A program made the position numbers and the translations under genes. This document shows, in pieces, positions 1 to 7,021 of a DNA stretch of 12,361 nt. Origin of the DNA: CAVXAE01 sp044225565 (GTDB lineage Bacteria; Pseudomonadota; Gammaproteobacteria; Steroidobacterales; Steroidobacteraceae); assembly GCA_044225565.1 (NCBI GenBank), contig JBGAIL010000145.1:1-12361 (forward strand), in the 5' to 3' direction. Each line of letters begins with the position of its first letter. The first letter of the stretch is position 1. The notes under the pieces are model-generated. The model searched no databases and had not been told where the DNA came from. It saw only the letters and a program-made list of their open reading frames with translations.

Positions 1-101
1 CCCAGCTGCCCTTGCCCGTTCTGAGACGGGCCCTGCTGGGGCTGCGCGCCGGCGAGCGAGCCGGCGGCCAGCAGCAGACCGACAAGAATGATGCGTCTCA
101 T
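1..101 (-). CDS. gspD: Probable type II secretion secretin GspD, N-terminal fragment
   Basis: Only the first 33 codons are in the window; the gene continues past the left edge. What is visible is an export signal: two Arg after the Met, a hydrophobic core (IILVGLLLAAGSLAG) and a likely cleavage site near AGA|Q, followed by a Gln/Gly-rich stretch. A GGGG Shine-Dalgarno-like run lies about five bases before the ATG; an immediately preceding in-frame GTG (first base 104) is an alternative start. It begins 9 bases after the gspC stop, and gspD is the usual gene after gspC in type II secretion operons. GspD forms the outer-membrane secretin ring through which folded proteins leave the periplasm. 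The name rests on this context and the signal peptide, because no secretin domain is visible. Confidence 0.6.
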   Translation of the reverse strand, partial: MRRIILVGLLLAAGSLAGAQPQQGPSQNGQGQL

Positions 102-110
102 CACGACCCC

Positions 111-1088
111 TTACTCTTCGCCATCCGGGTTGTGAGCCTGCTCTTCCGGCACCTGCAGCTGGGGCTCTCCAGCGTCCGTGCCGGCCTCGCCCGACAGGGC
201 TTCCGCCTGCTGGGCCACCTGGGACATGTTCAAGCTCAAATCCTGCTGCCGGCCGTTGCGCATCACCGTGACGCGCGCCTCACTGGCCGAACCCAGCGTC
301 TGAAAGATCTCCTGCCCGCGGCCGGGATCGTCGAGCGGAGTGCCGTTGATGGCGGTGACCAGGTCCCCGGGGCGCAGGCCCAGGCGGACGAAAGCCTGGC
401 GGTTGCGGCCGGGGTAGACCCGGTAGCCCTTCTGCTTGCCCTGCGCGAACACCGGCTGCGGCCGCATGATCTCCGAGACGGCGCCCGGCTGCTCCGCGAT
501 GAGGCGCCGGACGCGCTCGACGGGCTGATCGTCGTCGGATGCGCCCTGCGGCAGCGGGGTCGCGCCGGCCGAGCCCCCCGCGAACTGACGCGGCAGGACC
601 AGTGATTCGATCTGGCCGTTGCGGTCGATCAGCACCCGGTCGCCGTACACGGCGTGAAGCTTGGGGCCGCCGGGCAGGGTATCCCCCGTGCCGTACACCT
701 TGGCCGAGCTTGCGCTCTCGCCGACGATGGCCAGCCCGGTGCTCGGGTCGTCGCCCGCGATGATGCCCGTGAGCACCAGCGCCAGATTCGTCTGGGGCGC
801 ATTCGCCGCATCGACTTCGCCCGGACCCGCGGCGTGCGTGCCGAAGAGATGGGCATTGGCGATGAGCGCCACGTTGGTGCGGGCTTTCGGGCGATTGAGC
901 GCTTCACGCGGCACGGCGGAAACCGCCGCAGGCTTCGAGCCTCCCGCGAGATCCGTGATGAGCAGAGCCGCCTGCACGCCGAGCAGCAGAGCGAGCGCCC
1001 AGGTGGCGATGCGCGGGCCGTGCGCGAGCGCGAGCTCGCGCCATTTGGACGACGCGGGCAGGCTCCCGAACCACGCAACGGCATTCAT
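111..1088 (-). CDS. gspC: Type II secretion system inner-membrane protein GspC
   Basis: GspC links the inner-membrane platform of the type II secretion machine to the GspD secretin and helps select substrates. The 325-residue product has the family layout: a short cytoplasmic N-terminus, one membrane helix at about 26-46 (ATWALALLLGVQAALLI), a periplasmic homology region at about 100-166 (LALVLTGIIAG... through LVLPRQ) that contacts GspD, and a C-terminal PDZ-like domain at about 220-288 (YRVYPGRNRQAF, LRPGDLVTAINGTPL). The tail after residue 290 is acidic and Gln-rich. I chose the ATG at 1088 because the only upstream in-frame start (a TTG at 1127) overlaps the -35 of a good promoter and would add an unlikely leader. 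No Shine-Dalgarno is seen, so the mRNA may be almost leaderless. It is divergent from clpS and leads the gsp operon. Confidence 0.9.
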   Translation of the reverse strand: MNAVAWFGSLPASSKWRELALAHGPRIATWALALLLGVQAALLITDLAGGSKPAAVSAVPREALNRPKARTNVALIANAHLFGTHAAGPGEVDAANAPQTNLALVLTGIIAGDDPSTGLAIVGESASSAKVYGTGDTLPGGPKLHAVYGDRVLIDRNGQIESLVLPRQFAGGSAGATPLPQGASDDDQPVERVRRLIAEQPGAVSEIMRPQPVFAQGKQKGYRVYPGRNRQAFVRLGLRPGDLVTAINGTPLDDPGRGQEIFQTLGSASEARVTVMRNGRQQDLSLNMSQVAQQAEALSGEAGTDAGEPQLQVPEEQAHNPDGEE

Positions 1089-1097
1089 GCGGGGCGC

Positions 1098-1127
1098 ATC
1101 ATACGGGCCGCTTACTCGTGCTCTCAA
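1098..1127 (-). promoter_or_regulatory. Predicted sigma-70 promoter for gspC
   Basis: On the minus strand, TTGAGA (1127-1122, five of six consensus matches) is separated by 18 bases from TATGAT (1103-1098, five of six). The expected transcription start is near 1091, only about three bases before the gspC ATG at 1088. This is the best-matching promoter in the window. It implies a nearly leaderless gspC message. Prediction from sequence only. Confidence 0.5.
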
Positions 1128-1169
1128 GCAATTGTTTCTACTCGGTAAACCGCGTCACTGTTTTGAGGC

Positions 1170-1198
1170 TTGTGTTGCCGTTTGGCGACCCCTATAAA
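1170..1198 (+). promoter_or_regulatory. Candidate sigma-70 promoter for clpS
   Basis: TTGTGT (1170-1175) and TATAAA (1193-1198) are spaced by 17 bases. Initiation would fall around 1204-1205, on or beside the clpS ATG at 1205, so this promoter would make a leaderless transcript. The TATAAA is directly followed by GGGG, which could instead act as a Shine-Dalgarno for a longer message although it lies only two bases from the ATG. CCCC and GGGG flank the TATAAA and could form a small hairpin. I found no better alternative in the 116-base gspC-clpS gap. Confidence 0.3.
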
Positions 1199-1204
1199 GG
1201 GGCC

Positions 1205-1537
1205 ATGCCGGAGCACCTGCCGACCCGCCCCGACAGCGCCCCCGATCATGGCGTCGCCGTCGAAGAGGCGCTTCCCGAAGTCAAGAAACCTCCTCTGTTC
1301 CAGGTGGTCTTGTTGAACGACGATTACACCCCCATGGAGTTCGTCGTCGACGTGCTGGAAAAGTTCTTCGCGATGGATCGCCCCGCGGCCACCCGCATCA
1401 TGCTGGAGGTGCACACCAGGGGTAAGGGCGTCTGCGGGGTCTTCACTTACGAGATCGCCGAAACTAAGGTGGCCCAGGTCACGACGTACGCGCGCGACAA
1501 CCAGCATCCGCTGATGTGTACGCTGGAGCAGGCCTGA
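1205..1537 (+). CDS. clpS: ATP-dependent Clp protease adaptor ClpS
   Basis: ClpS is the bacterial N-recognin: it binds proteins with N-terminal Leu, Phe, Tyr or Trp and hands them to ClpA for degradation by ClpP. The product is 110 residues, close to the 106 of E. coli. A flexible N-terminal tail of about 30 residues precedes the conserved core. N-degron pocket residues are present: the LLNDDYTPMEFV motif with Asn38, Asp39 and gatekeeper Met44 (E. coli N34, D35, M40), and His70 in EVHTRGKG (E. coli H66). ICGVF-like, ETKV and HPLMCTLE signatures follow. The ATG at 1205 matches the family start; upstream in-frame starts would translate promoter DNA. The clpA start follows 19 bases after the stop, so the two genes are surely co-transcribed. 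Confidence 0.95.
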   Translation: MPEHLPTRPDSAPDHGVAVEEALPEVKKPPLFQVVLLNDDYTPMEFVVDVLEKFFAMDRPAATRIMLEVHTRGKGVCGVFTYEIAETKVAQVTTYARDNQHPLMCTLEQA

Positions 1538-1556
1538 AGGTCCGAAAGGTTCGAAA

Positions 1557-3833
1557 TTGCTGTCCAATGAGCTCGAATACTGCCTCAACGGCGCCTTCCA
1601 CCAGGCGCGCGAATCGAGGCATGAATACCTGACGGTCGAGCACCTGCTGCTCGCCATCCTCGACACCCCGAAGGTGCGCGAGGTGCTGCGCGCCTGCGGT
1701 GCCGACCTCGCCAAGCTGAAGCAGGAACTGCAGGAGCACATCGACCAGTCGACGCCGCGGCTCGAGGAAACCGAGGAGCGCGAAGTGCAGCCCACCCTGG
1801 GCTTCCAGCGGGTGCTGCAGCGGGCGGTGTTCCACGTTCAGTCGAGCGGCAAGAAGGAAGTGGGCGTCGGCAACGTGCTCGTCGCCATCTTCAGCGAGAA
1901 GCAGAGCCATGCGGTGTTCCTGCTCAACCGCCAGCACGTTTCCCGGCTCGACGTGGTGAACTACATCTCCCACGGCCTGAGCAAGCAGGTGGAGGAGAAG
2001 TCCGACAAGGAGGAGACCGCCGAAGGCGGCGGCGAGCGGGATGCGGAAGGCGCGGGCAGCGCCCTCGAGAAATACACGAACAACCTGAACCGCATGGCGC
2101 AGGAAGGGCGCATCGATCCGCTCATCGGCCGCAAGCTCGAGGTGGAGCGCACCATCGAGATCCTGTGCCGGCGGCGCAAGAACAATCCGCTGTACGTCGG
2201 CGAGGCCGGGGTCGGCAAGACCGCCATCGCAGAGGGCCTGGCGCGCCTCATCGTCGAGGGCAAGGTGCCCGAAGTGCTCACGGATTGCACCGTGTACGCG
2301 CTCGACATGGGCGCGCTCATCGCGGGCACCAAGTACCGCGGCGATTTCGAGAAGCGGCTGAAAGGCGTGATCACCGAGCTCAAGAAGCAACCCGGCGCCA
2401 TCCTGTTCATCGACGAGATCCACACGGTCATCGGCGCAGGCGCGGCCTCCGGTGGCGTCATGGACGCCTCGAACCTCATCAAGCCCGTGCTCACGAACGG
2501 CGAGATCCGCTGCATCGGCTCGACCACCTATCAGGAGTACCGCGGCATCTTCGAGAAGGACCATGCGCTCGCGCGGCGCTTCCAGAAGATCGACGTGGTG
2601 GAGCCTTCCGTGTCGGAGACGGTGGAAATCCTCATGGGGCTCAAGAGCCGCTTCGAGGAGCATCACGGCGTCACGTATACCGACGAGGCGCTCAAGGCGG
2701 CCGCGGAGCTCGCGCAGCGGCACATCAATGAGCGGCATCTGCCGGACAAAGCCATCGACGTGGTGGACGAGGCCGGCGCTCGCCTGCGCCTGAGGCCGGT
2801 CGCCGAGCGCGAAACGGTGGTCGAGGTCCGGCACATCGAGGAAGTGGTGGCGCGCATGGCGCGCATCCCCGCGAAGACGGTGTCCACCTCCGACCGCGAG
2901 GTGCTGAAGAGCCTCGAACGCAATCTCAAGCTCACGATCTTCGGGCAGGACAAGGCCATCGAGGCGCTGGCGGCGTCCATCAAGATGGCGCGCTCGGGCC
3001 TGGGCGACCAGCGCAAGCCCGTGGGCAGCTTCCTCTTCGCCGGTCCGACCGGCGTCGGCAAGACGGAGGTGACGCGCCAGCTCGCCATCGCCATGGGCGT
3101 CGAGTTCGTGCGCTTCGACATGTCGGAGTACATGGAACGGCACACGGTGTCGCGGCTCATCGGTGCGCCCCCGGGCTACGTCGGCTTCGACCAGGGAGGG
3201 CTCCTCACCGAGGCCATCACCAAGCATCCGCATTCCGTGCTGCTGCTCGATGAGATCGAGAAGGCGCACCCGGACGTCTTCAACCTGCTGCTGCAGGTGA
3301 TGGACCACGGCACGCTCACCGACAACAACGGCCGCAAGGCGGACTTCCGGCACGTGATCATCGTGATGACCACGAACGCCGGCGCGCAGGACATGGCGCG
3401 CGCGTCCATCGGCTTCACGCAGTCCGACAATGCGAGCGACGGCATGGAGGCGATCAAGCGCCTGTTCACGCCGGAGTTCCGCAACCGCCTGGACGCGGTC
3501 ATCCAGTTCGCGCCGCTCGATCCGGTGACCATCGAGCGCGTGGTGGACAAGCTGATCGTCGAAGTGGAAGCGCAGCTCGAGCAGAAGGGCGTCGCGCTCT
3601 CGCTGGATGACGACGCCCGCCGCTGGATCGCCGGGAAGGGCTACGACCCGAAGATGGGCGCGCGGCCGATGGCGCGCACGATCCAGGAGTTCATCAAGCG
3701 GCCGCTGGCCGAGGAGCTGCTGTTCGGCAAGCTCGTGAACGGCGGGCAGGTGAGGGTGTCGGTGGCGAAGGACGGCACGCGGCTGGAGCTCGATTGCGCA
3801 GCCGCCACGCCGGCCGAGGCGACCGTCCACTGA
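1557..3833 (+). CDS. clpA: ClpAP unfoldase subunit ClpA (TTG start)
   Basis: ClpA is the hexameric AAA+ unfoldase that pulls ClpS-delivered and ssrA-tagged proteins into the ClpP chamber in the cytoplasm. The 758-residue product has the same length as E. coli ClpA. Order of domains: Clp N-domain repeats (about 1-140) that dock ClpS, an acidic Gly/Glu-rich linker (about 145-168), AAA-1 with Walker A GEAGVGKT (215-222) and Walker B ILFIDE (282-287), and AAA-2 with Walker A GPTGVGKT (496-503), Walker B VLLLDE (561-566) and sensor-2 GARPM (701-705). The IGF tripeptide at 618-620 is the ClpP-docking loop, so a clpP gene is expected elsewhere. The start is a TTG: it aligns with the E. coli N-terminus (MLSNELE versus MLNQELE), has GAAAGG seven bases upstream, and no in-frame ATG is close. 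Confidence 0.97.
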   Translation: MLSNELEYCLNGAFHQARESRHEYLTVEHLLLAILDTPKVREVLRACGADLAKLKQELQEHIDQSTPRLEETEEREVQPTLGFQRVLQRAVFHVQSSGKKEVGVGNVLVAIFSEKQSHAVFLLNRQHVSRLDVVNYISHGLSKQVEEKSDKEETAEGGGERDAEGAGSALEKYTNNLNRMAQEGRIDPLIGRKLEVERTIEILCRRRKNNPLYVGEAGVGKTAIAEGLARLIVEGKVPEVLTDCTVYALDMGALIAGTKYRGDFEKRLKGVITELKKQPGAILFIDEIHTVIGAGAASGGVMDASNLIKPVLTNGEIRCIGSTTYQEYRGIFEKDHALARRFQKIDVVEPSVSETVEILMGLKSRFEEHHGVTYTDEALKAAAELAQRHINERHLPDKAIDVVDEAGARLRLRPVAERETVVEVRHIEEVVARMARIPAKTVSTSDREVLKSLERNLKLTIFGQDKAIEALAASIKMARSGLGDQRKPVGSFLFAGPTGVGKTEVTRQLAIAMGVEFVRFDMSEYMERHTVSRLIGAPPGYVGFDQGGLLTEAITKHPHSVLLLDEIEKAHPDVFNLLLQVMDHGTLTDNNGRKADFRHVIIVMTTNAGAQDMARASIGFTQSDNASDGMEAIKRLFTPEFRNRLDAVIQFAPLDPVTIERVVDKLIVEVEAQLEQKGVALSLDDDARRWIAGKGYDPKMGARPMARTIQEFIKRPLAEELLFGKLVNGGQVRVSVAKDGTRLELDCAAATPAEATVH

Positions 3834-3851
3834 GGCGGGCGGCACCGCCTC
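3832..3851. terminator. Stem-loop at the clpA stop codon
   Basis: GAGGCGG (3832-3838) and CCGCCTC (3845-3851) form a perfect 7-base stem with a 6-base loop, beginning inside the clpA stop codon. No T-run follows, so it is not a classical intrinsic terminator; it may protect the 3' end or act together with the larger hairpin downstream. The same 7-mers recur at 3894-3900 and 3910-3916. Confidence 0.35.
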
Positions 3852-3879
3852 GGGTCGTTGCTCAGCGCAGGGTATCTTC

Positions 3880-3906
3880 CCGGAGCCGCAGACGAGGCGG
3901 CTCCGG
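3880..3906. terminator. Strong inverted repeat between convergent clpA and infA
   Basis: CCGGAGCCGC (3880-3889) and GCGGCTCCGG (3897-3906) are exact reverse complements with a 7-base loop (AGACGAG). The hairpin lies in the 81-base gap between clpA and infA, which converge here, so a bidirectional transcription stop is the natural reading. Neither side carries a T-run, which weakens the intrinsic-terminator interpretation; in a GC-rich genome it could work with Rho or simply block RNA decay. No tRNA or other gene is seen in this gap. Confidence 0.5.
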
Positions 3907-3914
3907 AATCCGCC

Positions 3915-4133
3915 TCAACGGCCGCGATAGATGATGCGGCCCTTGGACAGATCGTAAGGCGTCATCTCCACCGTCACCTGGTCCCCGGTGAGGATGCGGA
4001 TGTAGTTCTTGCGCATCTTCCCGGAGATGTGCGCGTTCACCACGTGCCCGTTCTTGAGCTTCACGCGGAAGGTGGTGTTGGGCAGAGTCTCGACGACTTC
4101 CCCCTCCATCTGGATCGCATCTTCTTTAGCCAC
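3915..4133 (-). CDS. infA: Translation initiation factor IF-1 (GTG start)
   Basis: IF-1 binds the A site of the 30S subunit during initiation and supports IF-2 and IF-3. The product is exactly 72 residues, the usual length, and is one S1-like OB-fold domain. It is nearly identical to the family in its second half (ISGKMRKNYIRILTGD, then TPYDLSKGRI). The GTG at 4133 gives the standard (M)AKEDAIQMEG N-terminus, with AAGG six bases upstream. It lies 59 bases downstream of aat and may be read both from the trxB operon and from its own promoter. The stop codon sits inside one arm of a short inverted repeat (3894-3916). In Pseudomonas an arginyl/leucyl-transferase gene (bpt/ate) commonly lies between aat and infA; it is absent here. 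Confidence 0.97.
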   Translation of the reverse strand: MAKEDAIQMEGEVVETLPNTTFRVKLKNGHVVNAHISGKMRKNYIRILTGDQVTVEMTPYDLSKGRIIYRGR

Positions 4134-4162
4134 ACACGGCCTTATCGTCCCAAGGGCGGCGA

Positions 4163-4191
4163 ATTCTGCATAAAGGACCGTGGCAATGCAA
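4163..4191 (-). promoter_or_regulatory. Weak candidate promoter for infA
   Basis: On the minus strand TTGCAT (4191-4186) is followed after 17 bases by CAGAAT (4168-4163). The match is modest (three and four of six). It would start transcription about 23 bases before the infA GTG and just downstream of the aat stop. It could give infA expression independent of the trxB-aat operon. Low confidence. Confidence 0.25.
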
Positions 4192-4192
4192 T

Positions 4193-4861
4193 TTAGCGCG
4201 CCAGATGCTCGCGCAGCAGAGCCTCGAAACGGGCGCGGGGCAGGGTGCGGCTGCCGAGGCTCTCGAGATGCCGGGAGGGGAGCTGGCAGTCGATCAGCGC
4301 GATGCCCCAGGTCCGGCACAGGCTCACGAGATGGGCGAGCGCCACCTTGGAAGCGTCCCGCTCCTGGCTGAACATCGACTCGCCGAAGAACACGGAGCCG
4401 AGCCGAACGCCATAGAGCCCGCCCACCAGCACGCTTCCCTGATAGGCCTCGATGCTATGAGCGTGGCCGTCCCGGTGCAGCTGGATGTAGGCCATGCGCA
4501 TGTCATCCGTAATCCAGGTGCCGGCGCTGTGCGCCCGTGGCGCAGCGCAGGCCCTGATGACCGCCTCGAAGCTGCGGTCCACCGCGCATTCGAAGCCGCC
4601 GTTGCGCAGGGTCTTGGCGAGGCTGCGGGTGCAGCGGAACTCTTCCGGAAACAGCACGGCGCGCGGATCCGGAGTCCACCACAGCACCGGCTGGCCGGGC
4701 GAGTACCAGGGAAAGATCCCGCGCCGGTAGGCTGCCAGGAGCCGCGCGGGTGAAAGGTCTCCGCCGGCCGCAAGCAGGCCAGGTGGGTCATCCAGGGCCT
4801 GGCTCGACGGCGGAAACCCATCCGGCGGATCGGAAGGCGAGAGCCAGGTGATGGTCTTCAC
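4193..4861 (-). CDS. aat: Leucyl/phenylalanyl-tRNA--protein transferase (GTG start)
   Basis: Aat transfers Leu or Phe from aminoacyl-tRNA to proteins with N-terminal Arg or Lys, creating N-degrons read by ClpS-ClpAP. The 222-residue product carries the family signatures in order: GGDLSP (33-38), RGIFPW (47-52), WWTPDPRAVL (61-70), GTWIT (114-118), HAHSIE (133-138), GGLYG (147-151), GESMFS (160-165), DASK (169-172) and IDCQ (190-193). Its GTG start at 4861 overlaps the stop of the upstream FemAB-like gene by four bases (GTGA), which implies translational coupling; the Shine-Dalgarno is weak (AGG). It is slightly shorter than E. coli Aat (234) because the C-terminus ends soon after the conserved core. 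Its closeness to clpS-clpA matches the conserved N-degron gene neighbourhood. Confidence 0.96.
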   Translation of the reverse strand: MKTITWLSPSDPPDGFPPSSQALDDPPGLLAAGGDLSPARLLAAYRRGIFPWYSPGQPVLWWTPDPRAVLFPEEFRCTRSLAKTLRNGGFECAVDRSFEAVIRACAAPRAHSAGTWITDDMRMAYIQLHRDGHAHSIEAYQGSVLVGGLYGVRLGSVFFGESMFSQERDASKVALAHLVSLCRTWGIALIDCQLPSRHLESLGSRTLPRARFEALLREHLAR

Positions 4862-5988
4862 GCTGGCCTGCGGAATGGCACATGGAGGCGGATCTCGGCG
4901 GCGTACTCGTTCACCGCGCTAGCCTCGCGCTGCAGATACTCGGCGATCGCCTCGCGGAAGCGCCCGTCGGCGATGAAGTGGGCGGACCAGGTGAGCGTGG
5001 GCTCGAAGCCGCGGCTGACCTTGTGCTCGCCCTGCGTGCCGGGCTCGAAGCGGGTCAGCCCGCGATCGATGCAGTGCTCGATGCCCTGGTGGTAGCAGGT
5101 CTCGAAGTGCAGGCTGTGGAAGTCCGCGGCGGCGCCCCAGTACCGGCCGTAGAGCGTGTCGCGGGACTCGAAGAATATGGCCGCCGCGACCGGCTGCCGG
5201 CCAGCGATCGCGAGCTTCACCAGCCAGTCCCTGCCCATGGTGCGCGCGATCTCGCCGAAGAACTCGCGTGTGAGGTAAGGCTCGTGGCCGTGACGCAGGA
5301 AGGTGTCGCGATGGAAGGCGTACACCCGATCCAGCATTCGCGAATCGATCTCGCCGCCGGGGATCGTCTCGAAATGGATGCCGCTCTCGGCGACCCGGCG
5401 GCGCTCGCGCCGCGCCTTCTTGCGCTTCTCCGCGGTGAAGGTCTCGAGATACGCCTCGAAGCTGGCGAATCCGCGGTTCACCCAGTGGAACTGGCAGTCC
5501 CTGCGCAGCAGCCAGCCCGCGCGCTCGCAGGCGAGCCTCGCGGGCTCGTCCAGGAAGAGCGCGTGTGCGGAAGACGCGCCGTGCTCCGAAACCTCGGCCT
5601 CGATCGCCGCCAGCAGCGCGGGCAGATGCGGTTCCATGCCCGGGCGCGCCAGAAGGCGAGGCCCGGTGGCCGGAGTGAAAGGCACGGTGACGGCCAGCTT
5701 GGGGTAGTAGCGCTCGCCATGACGCGTGTAGGCCTGCGCCCAGGCGAAATCGAACACGAACTCGCCGTAGGAATGCCATTTGCGGAAAACGGGCGCTGCG
5801 GCGAGCAGGCCGGCCGCATCCTTCAGCGCGACGTAGCGGGGCTCCCAGCCGGTGTCGCCGCCCACGCAGCCGTTTCGCTCCAGTGCGAGGAGGAATTCGT
5901 GACGAAGAAACGGCACGTGAGCACCGTGGAGCGCGTTCCACTGCCGTGGATCGATCTCCTCGATGCTCTTGTGGACGATGCTCCGCAT
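4858..5988 (-). CDS. FemAB/GNAT-like acyltransferase family protein (COG3146/DUF482 type)
   Basis: This 376-residue soluble protein resembles the DUF482 (PF04339) family annotated as peptidoglycan biosynthesis/recognition or GNAT N-acetyltransferase. Recognisable features are an N-terminal segment ending in SPFLRHEF-like HVPFLRHEF (24-32), the YGEFVFDFAWAQAY stretch (about 74-87), FHWVNRGFASFEAYL (167-181), a highly basic run KRKKARRERRRV (188-199), a second acyltransferase-like half with HRDTFLRHG (226-234), and FEPGTQGEHKVSRGF (314-328). There is no signal peptide or membrane helix, so it should be cytoplasmic. GAGGG lies four bases before the ATG and overlaps the trxB stop (six-base gap), while its own stop overlaps aat. 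Substrate and reaction are not established; an aminoacyl or acyl transfer to an amine is the inference from the fold family. Confidence 0.8.
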   Translation of the reverse strand: MRSIVHKSIEEIDPRQWNALHGAHVPFLRHEFLLALERNGCVGGDTGWEPRYVALKDAAGLLAAAPVFRKWHSYGEFVFDFAWAQAYTRHGERYYPKLAVTVPFTPATGPRLLARPGMEPHLPALLAAIEAEVSEHGASSAHALFLDEPARLACERAGWLLRRDCQFHWVNRGFASFEAYLETFTAEKRKKARRERRRVAESGIHFETIPGGEIDSRMLDRVYAFHRDTFLRHGHEPYLTREFFGEIARTMGRDWLVKLAIAGRQPVAAAIFFESRDTLYGRYWGAAADFHSLHFETCYHQGIEHCIDRGLTRFEPGTQGEHKVSRGFEPTLTWSAHFIADGRFREAIAEYLQREASAVNEYAAEIRLHVPFRRPA

Positions 5989-5994
5989 CCGCCC

Positions 5995-6960
5995 TCAGTG
6001 GGTGTCGACGTCGAGGCCCTCGAGGTATTTGTCCGCATCGAGCGCCGCCATGCAGCCCGCACCCGCCGAAGTGATGGCCTGCCGGTATACGTGGTCCGCC
6101 ACGTCGCCGGCGGCGAAGACGCCGGGCACGCTGGTAGCCGTGGCATTGCCTTCGACGCCGCTGTGGATCAGCACATAGCCGTCCCGCATGGCGAGCTGGC
6201 CCGCGAAGATCTCGGTGTTGGGGGAGTGCCCGATGGCGATGAACAGGCCAGTGACCGGGATGTCCCGCGTGGCGCCGCCTTCCACGGCTCGTATCCTCAC
6301 GCCGTTCACGCCCGAATCGTCGCCCAGCACTTCATCCACCGCATGGTTCCATACCACGGAGATCTTGCCAGCCTCGACTTCCTTGAAGAGCCGGTCCTGC
6401 ATGATCTTCTCGGCACGCAGCTTGTCCCGCCGGTGAATGAGCGTGACGTGCTCGGCGATGTGGGAGAGATACAGCGCTTCCTCGACGGCCGTGTTGCCGC
6501 CGCCCACCACCGCGACCCGTTGCTTGCGGAAGAAGAATCCATCGCACGTGGCGCAGGCAGAGACGCCGCGGCCGCGGAATTTCTCTTCCGACGGCAGCCC
6601 GAGATACTTCGCCGTGGCACCCGTCGCGATGATGAGCGCATCCGCGGTATAGCGACCCGAGTCGCCCACGAGCTCGAAAGGCCGGCGCGACAGGTCCACC
6701 TTGTGGATGTGGTCCGCGACGATCTGCGTGGCGAAGCGCTCGGCGTGCTTGCGCATGCGCTCCATGAGCGCCGGGCCGTGCAGGCCTTCGACGTCGCCGG
6801 GCCAGTTGTCGACCTCTGTGGTGGTCATGAGCTGGCCGCCCTGGGCAAGGCCGGTGATGAGCAGCGGAGCGCGGTTGGCGCGGGCTGCATAAACGGCCGC
6901 GCTGTAGCCCGCCGGGCCGGAGCCCAGGATGATGAGGCGGCTGTGCCGGGTTGTCGTCAT
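5995..6960 (-). CDS. trxB: Thioredoxin-disulfide reductase
   Basis: TrxB uses NADPH and FAD to reduce thioredoxin in the cytoplasm. From the ATG at 6960 the product is 321 residues, as in E. coli, with the same N-terminal pattern (TTTRHSRL). Visible motifs: FAD-binding GSGPAG (13-18), redox-active CATC (Cys136 and Cys139), NADPH-binding GGGNTA (153-158) with HRR (176-178) that contacts the NADP phosphate, and the C-terminal FAD motif PGVFAAGDV followed by YRQAITSAG. An ATG at 6990 would add ten residues and has a better-placed AGGG, so the start is not certain. A TTGATA-17-CATACC pair (6998-6970) could be a weak promoter suited to the 6960 start. First gene of trxB-FemAB-like-aat, divergent from ftsK. 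Confidence 0.95.
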   Translation of the reverse strand: MTTTRHSRLIILGSGPAGYSAAVYAARANRAPLLITGLAQGGQLMTTTEVDNWPGDVEGLHGPALMERMRKHAERFATQIVADHIHKVDLSRRPFELVGDSGRYTADALIIATGATAKYLGLPSEEKFRGRGVSACATCDGFFFRKQRVAVVGGGNTAVEEALYLSHIAEHVTLIHRRDKLRAEKIMQDRLFKEVEAGKISVVWNHAVDEVLGDDSGVNGVRIRAVEGGATRDIPVTGLFIAIGHSPNTEIFAGQLAMRDGYVLIHSGVEGNATATSVPGVFAAGDVADHVYRQAITSAGAGCMAALDADKYLEGLDVDTH

Positions 6961-7021
6961 GGAAAGCTCGGTATGGGGTGCGGCCTGCATGGTATCAACC
7001 CTGCCGCCTCCTGACTGGCCC

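Noticed and set aside
1118..1204. Longer clpS start at 1118 and longer gspC start at 1127
   Set aside because: Both extensions translate predicted promoter DNA, have no family similarity and lack ribosome binding sites.
1479..3845. A 788-codon open frame antisense to clpA
   Set aside because: Composition is rich in His, Arg, Leu and Ala with no recognisable domain. It mirrors the codon pattern of clpA, as expected opposite a GC-rich gene.
3834..3914. Possible tRNA-Ser gene between clpA and infA, as serW in E. coli
   Set aside because: The gap is only 81 bases, has no cloverleaf or T-arm motif, and is filled by simple inverted repeats.
4882..7014. A 710-codon plus-strand frame opposite the FemAB-like gene and trxB
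   Set aside because: It spans two well-supported minus-strand genes and their junction, has no domain, and is a GC-rich shadow. The same applies to the long antisense frames at 6957-9050 and 9384-10856.
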